Positions 4,621 through 5,604 of a DNA stretch of 5,604 bases are shown here, in pieces. Origin of the DNA: Pseudomonadota bacterium. GTDB taxonomy: Bacteria > Pseudomonadota > Alphaproteobacteria > Rhizobiales > Hyphomicrobiaceae. Where the stretch lies: NCBI GenBank assembly GCA_023392135.1, contig JAEVZQ010000100.1, positions 1-5,604 of the forward strand, written 5' to 3'. Positions within the stretch are counted from its first letter, which is position 1. Every line of letters starts with the position of its first letter. The notes under the pieces were generated by a model. The model did no database searches. It had not been told where the DNA came from and saw only the letters and a list, made by a program, of their open reading frames with translations. Made by a program: the position numbers and the translations under genes.

Positions 4621-5604
4621 TCACTTTTCCTGGCGCCACCGGCGCAGCTCGGTGAAGTAGGCAAGGCGCTTGCGAACCTCACGCTCGAACCCGCGCTCCG
4701 GCGGGTCGTAGAATTGCTGACGGCCCATACCTTCCGGAAAATAATCCTGTCCGGAAAACCCTTCAGGTGCATCGTGGTCGTACTCGTATCCGGCGCCGTA
4801 GCCCTCGTCGGCCATCAGTCTGGTCGGCGCATTCAGGATATGCTTCGGCGGGCTGAGACTGCCGCCTTCCTTCGCGGCGCGTATGGATCGCTTGTACGCG
4901 ACGTAGGCGCCATTCGATTTCGGAGCGACCGCCAGGTAGATCGTCGCTTGCGCCAGGGCCAGCTCACCCTCCGGGCTGCCGAGGAAATCGTAGACGTCCT
5001 TCGCCGCGAGCGCCTGCACGACCGCCTGCGGATCGGCAAGACCTACGTCCTCGATGGCCATCCGCACCAGGCGCCGGGCGAGAAACAACGGGTCCTCGCC
5101 GGCATCGAGCATGCGCGCGAGCCAGTAGAGCGCAGCATCGGGATCGGAGCCGCGTACGGCTTTATGCAAAGCGCTGATGAGATTGTAGTGGCCGTCGCGG
5201 GACTTGTCGTAGAGGGGAGCGCGGCGCTGCACGAGGCCGGTCAACGCCTCTCTCGACAGGGGCGCTGCACCGACCGGAACGGCCGCGAAGACCTCCTCGG
5301 CAAGGTTCAGCACGGACCGGCCGTCGCCATCGGCCATGGCGATGAGGGCAGCGCGGGCCTCCTCGTCGACTGGCAGCGGCCGGCCCTCCTCGGCCTCTGC
5401 GCGGCGCAGCAGCTCCGAGAGCGCCGCATCGTCGAGCCGGTGGAACACGAGGACTGCCGCGCGCGACAGCAGGGCCGCATTGAGCTCGAACGACGGGTTC
5501 TCCGTCGTCGCACCGACCAGCGTGATCGTGCCGTCCTCCATGTGCGGCAGGAAGCTGTCCTGCTGCGAGCGGTTGAAGCGGTGGATCTCGTCGATGAACA
5601 GCAG
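4621..5604 (-). CDS. rarA: RarA (MgsA) replication-associated recombination AAA+ ATPase, N-terminus outside window
   Basis: The visible 327 residues are the C-terminal three quarters of RarA, a tetrameric clamp-loader-like ATPase acting at stalled replication forks and interacting with SSB. The fragment begins at the window edge with LLFIDEIHRFNRSQQD, the Walker B motif. Then come sensor 1 GATTENPSFELN (fragment residues 31-42), the arginine-finger region ALLSRA, and a sensor 2 segment GDGRSVLNLAEE. The conserved C-terminal oligomerisation region follows: DGHYNLISALHKAVRGSDPD, then ARRLVRMAIEDVGLADP and GQDYFPEGM. The protein ends normally at the TGA at 4621. The family length is about 440, so roughly 110 residues including Walker A are missing only because the window stops. 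An ATG at 5541 lies inside the ATPase domain and is not the start. Confidence 0.96.
   Translation of the reverse strand: MLFIDEIHRFNRSQQDSFLPHMEDGTITLVGATTENPSFELNAALLSRAAVLVFHRLDDAALSELLRRAEAEEGRPLPVDEEARAALIAMADGDGRSVLNLAEEVFAAVPVGAAPLSREALTGLVQRRAPLYDKSRDGHYNLISALHKAVRGSDPDAALYWLARMLDAGEDPLFLARRLVRMAIEDVGLADPQAVVQALAAKDVYDFLGSPEGELALAQATIYLAVAPKSNGAYVAYKRSIRAAKEGGSLSPPKHILNAPTRLMADEGYGAGYEYDHDAPEGFSGQDYFPEGMGRQQFYDPPERGFEREVRKRLAYFTELRRWRQEK

Noticed and set aside
1..5604. CRISPR array, tRNA, rRNA, insertion sequence or attachment site
   Set aside because: No regularly spaced repeats, tRNA-like cloverleaf, rRNA sequence, transposase motif or flanking terminal repeats were seen on either strand.

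Overview
The window looks like a piece of a GC-rich alphaproteobacterial chromosome, most likely from the Hyphomicrobiales (Rhizobiales). This is inferred from the base composition and from the order rarA ... fluC(crcB)-rluC on one strand, which I recall as common in that group. No phylogenetic test was possible here.

Layout. Positions 1-134 are a leader without a recognised gene. From 135 to 2141 (+) there is a complete membrane acyltransferase with a C-terminal SGNH domain, of the OafA type that O-acetylates surface polysaccharide; it starts at TTG. It converges on the minus-strand genes with only 15 bases between stop codons. The minus strand, read from right to left, carries: rarA (4621-5604, 5' end cut off by the window edge), a Tae4-type peptidoglycan amidase (3967-4515), a 77-residue two-helix membrane protein (3627-3860), the fluoride channel gene fluC/crcB (3167-3547), and an RluC-type 23S rRNA pseudouridine synthase (2157-3170). 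fluC and rluC overlap by the 4 bases ATGA. No stretch over 300 bases lacks a gene.

Main observations. (1) fluC is interrupted by an in-frame TAG at codon 84, in the middle of the TTFSxFS motif. The same frame then continues to the family's usual length and keeps the TM4 residues expected of a working channel. It is therefore a single-base lesion, a sequencing error or, less likely, read-through; it is not a frameshift. (2) A Tae4-like amidase, a family known as type VI secretion effectors, sits alone among housekeeping genes with no secretion component and no recognised immunity gene in view. A small membrane protein of unknown function lies directly downstream.

How the genes work together: they do not form one pathway. 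rarA (stalled-fork rescue), fluC (fluoride export) and rluC (ribosome maturation) are housekeeping genes. The amidase and its small neighbour look like a cargo insertion between rarA and fluC. The acyltransferase belongs to a separate cell-envelope unit. I see no convincing wholly new system.
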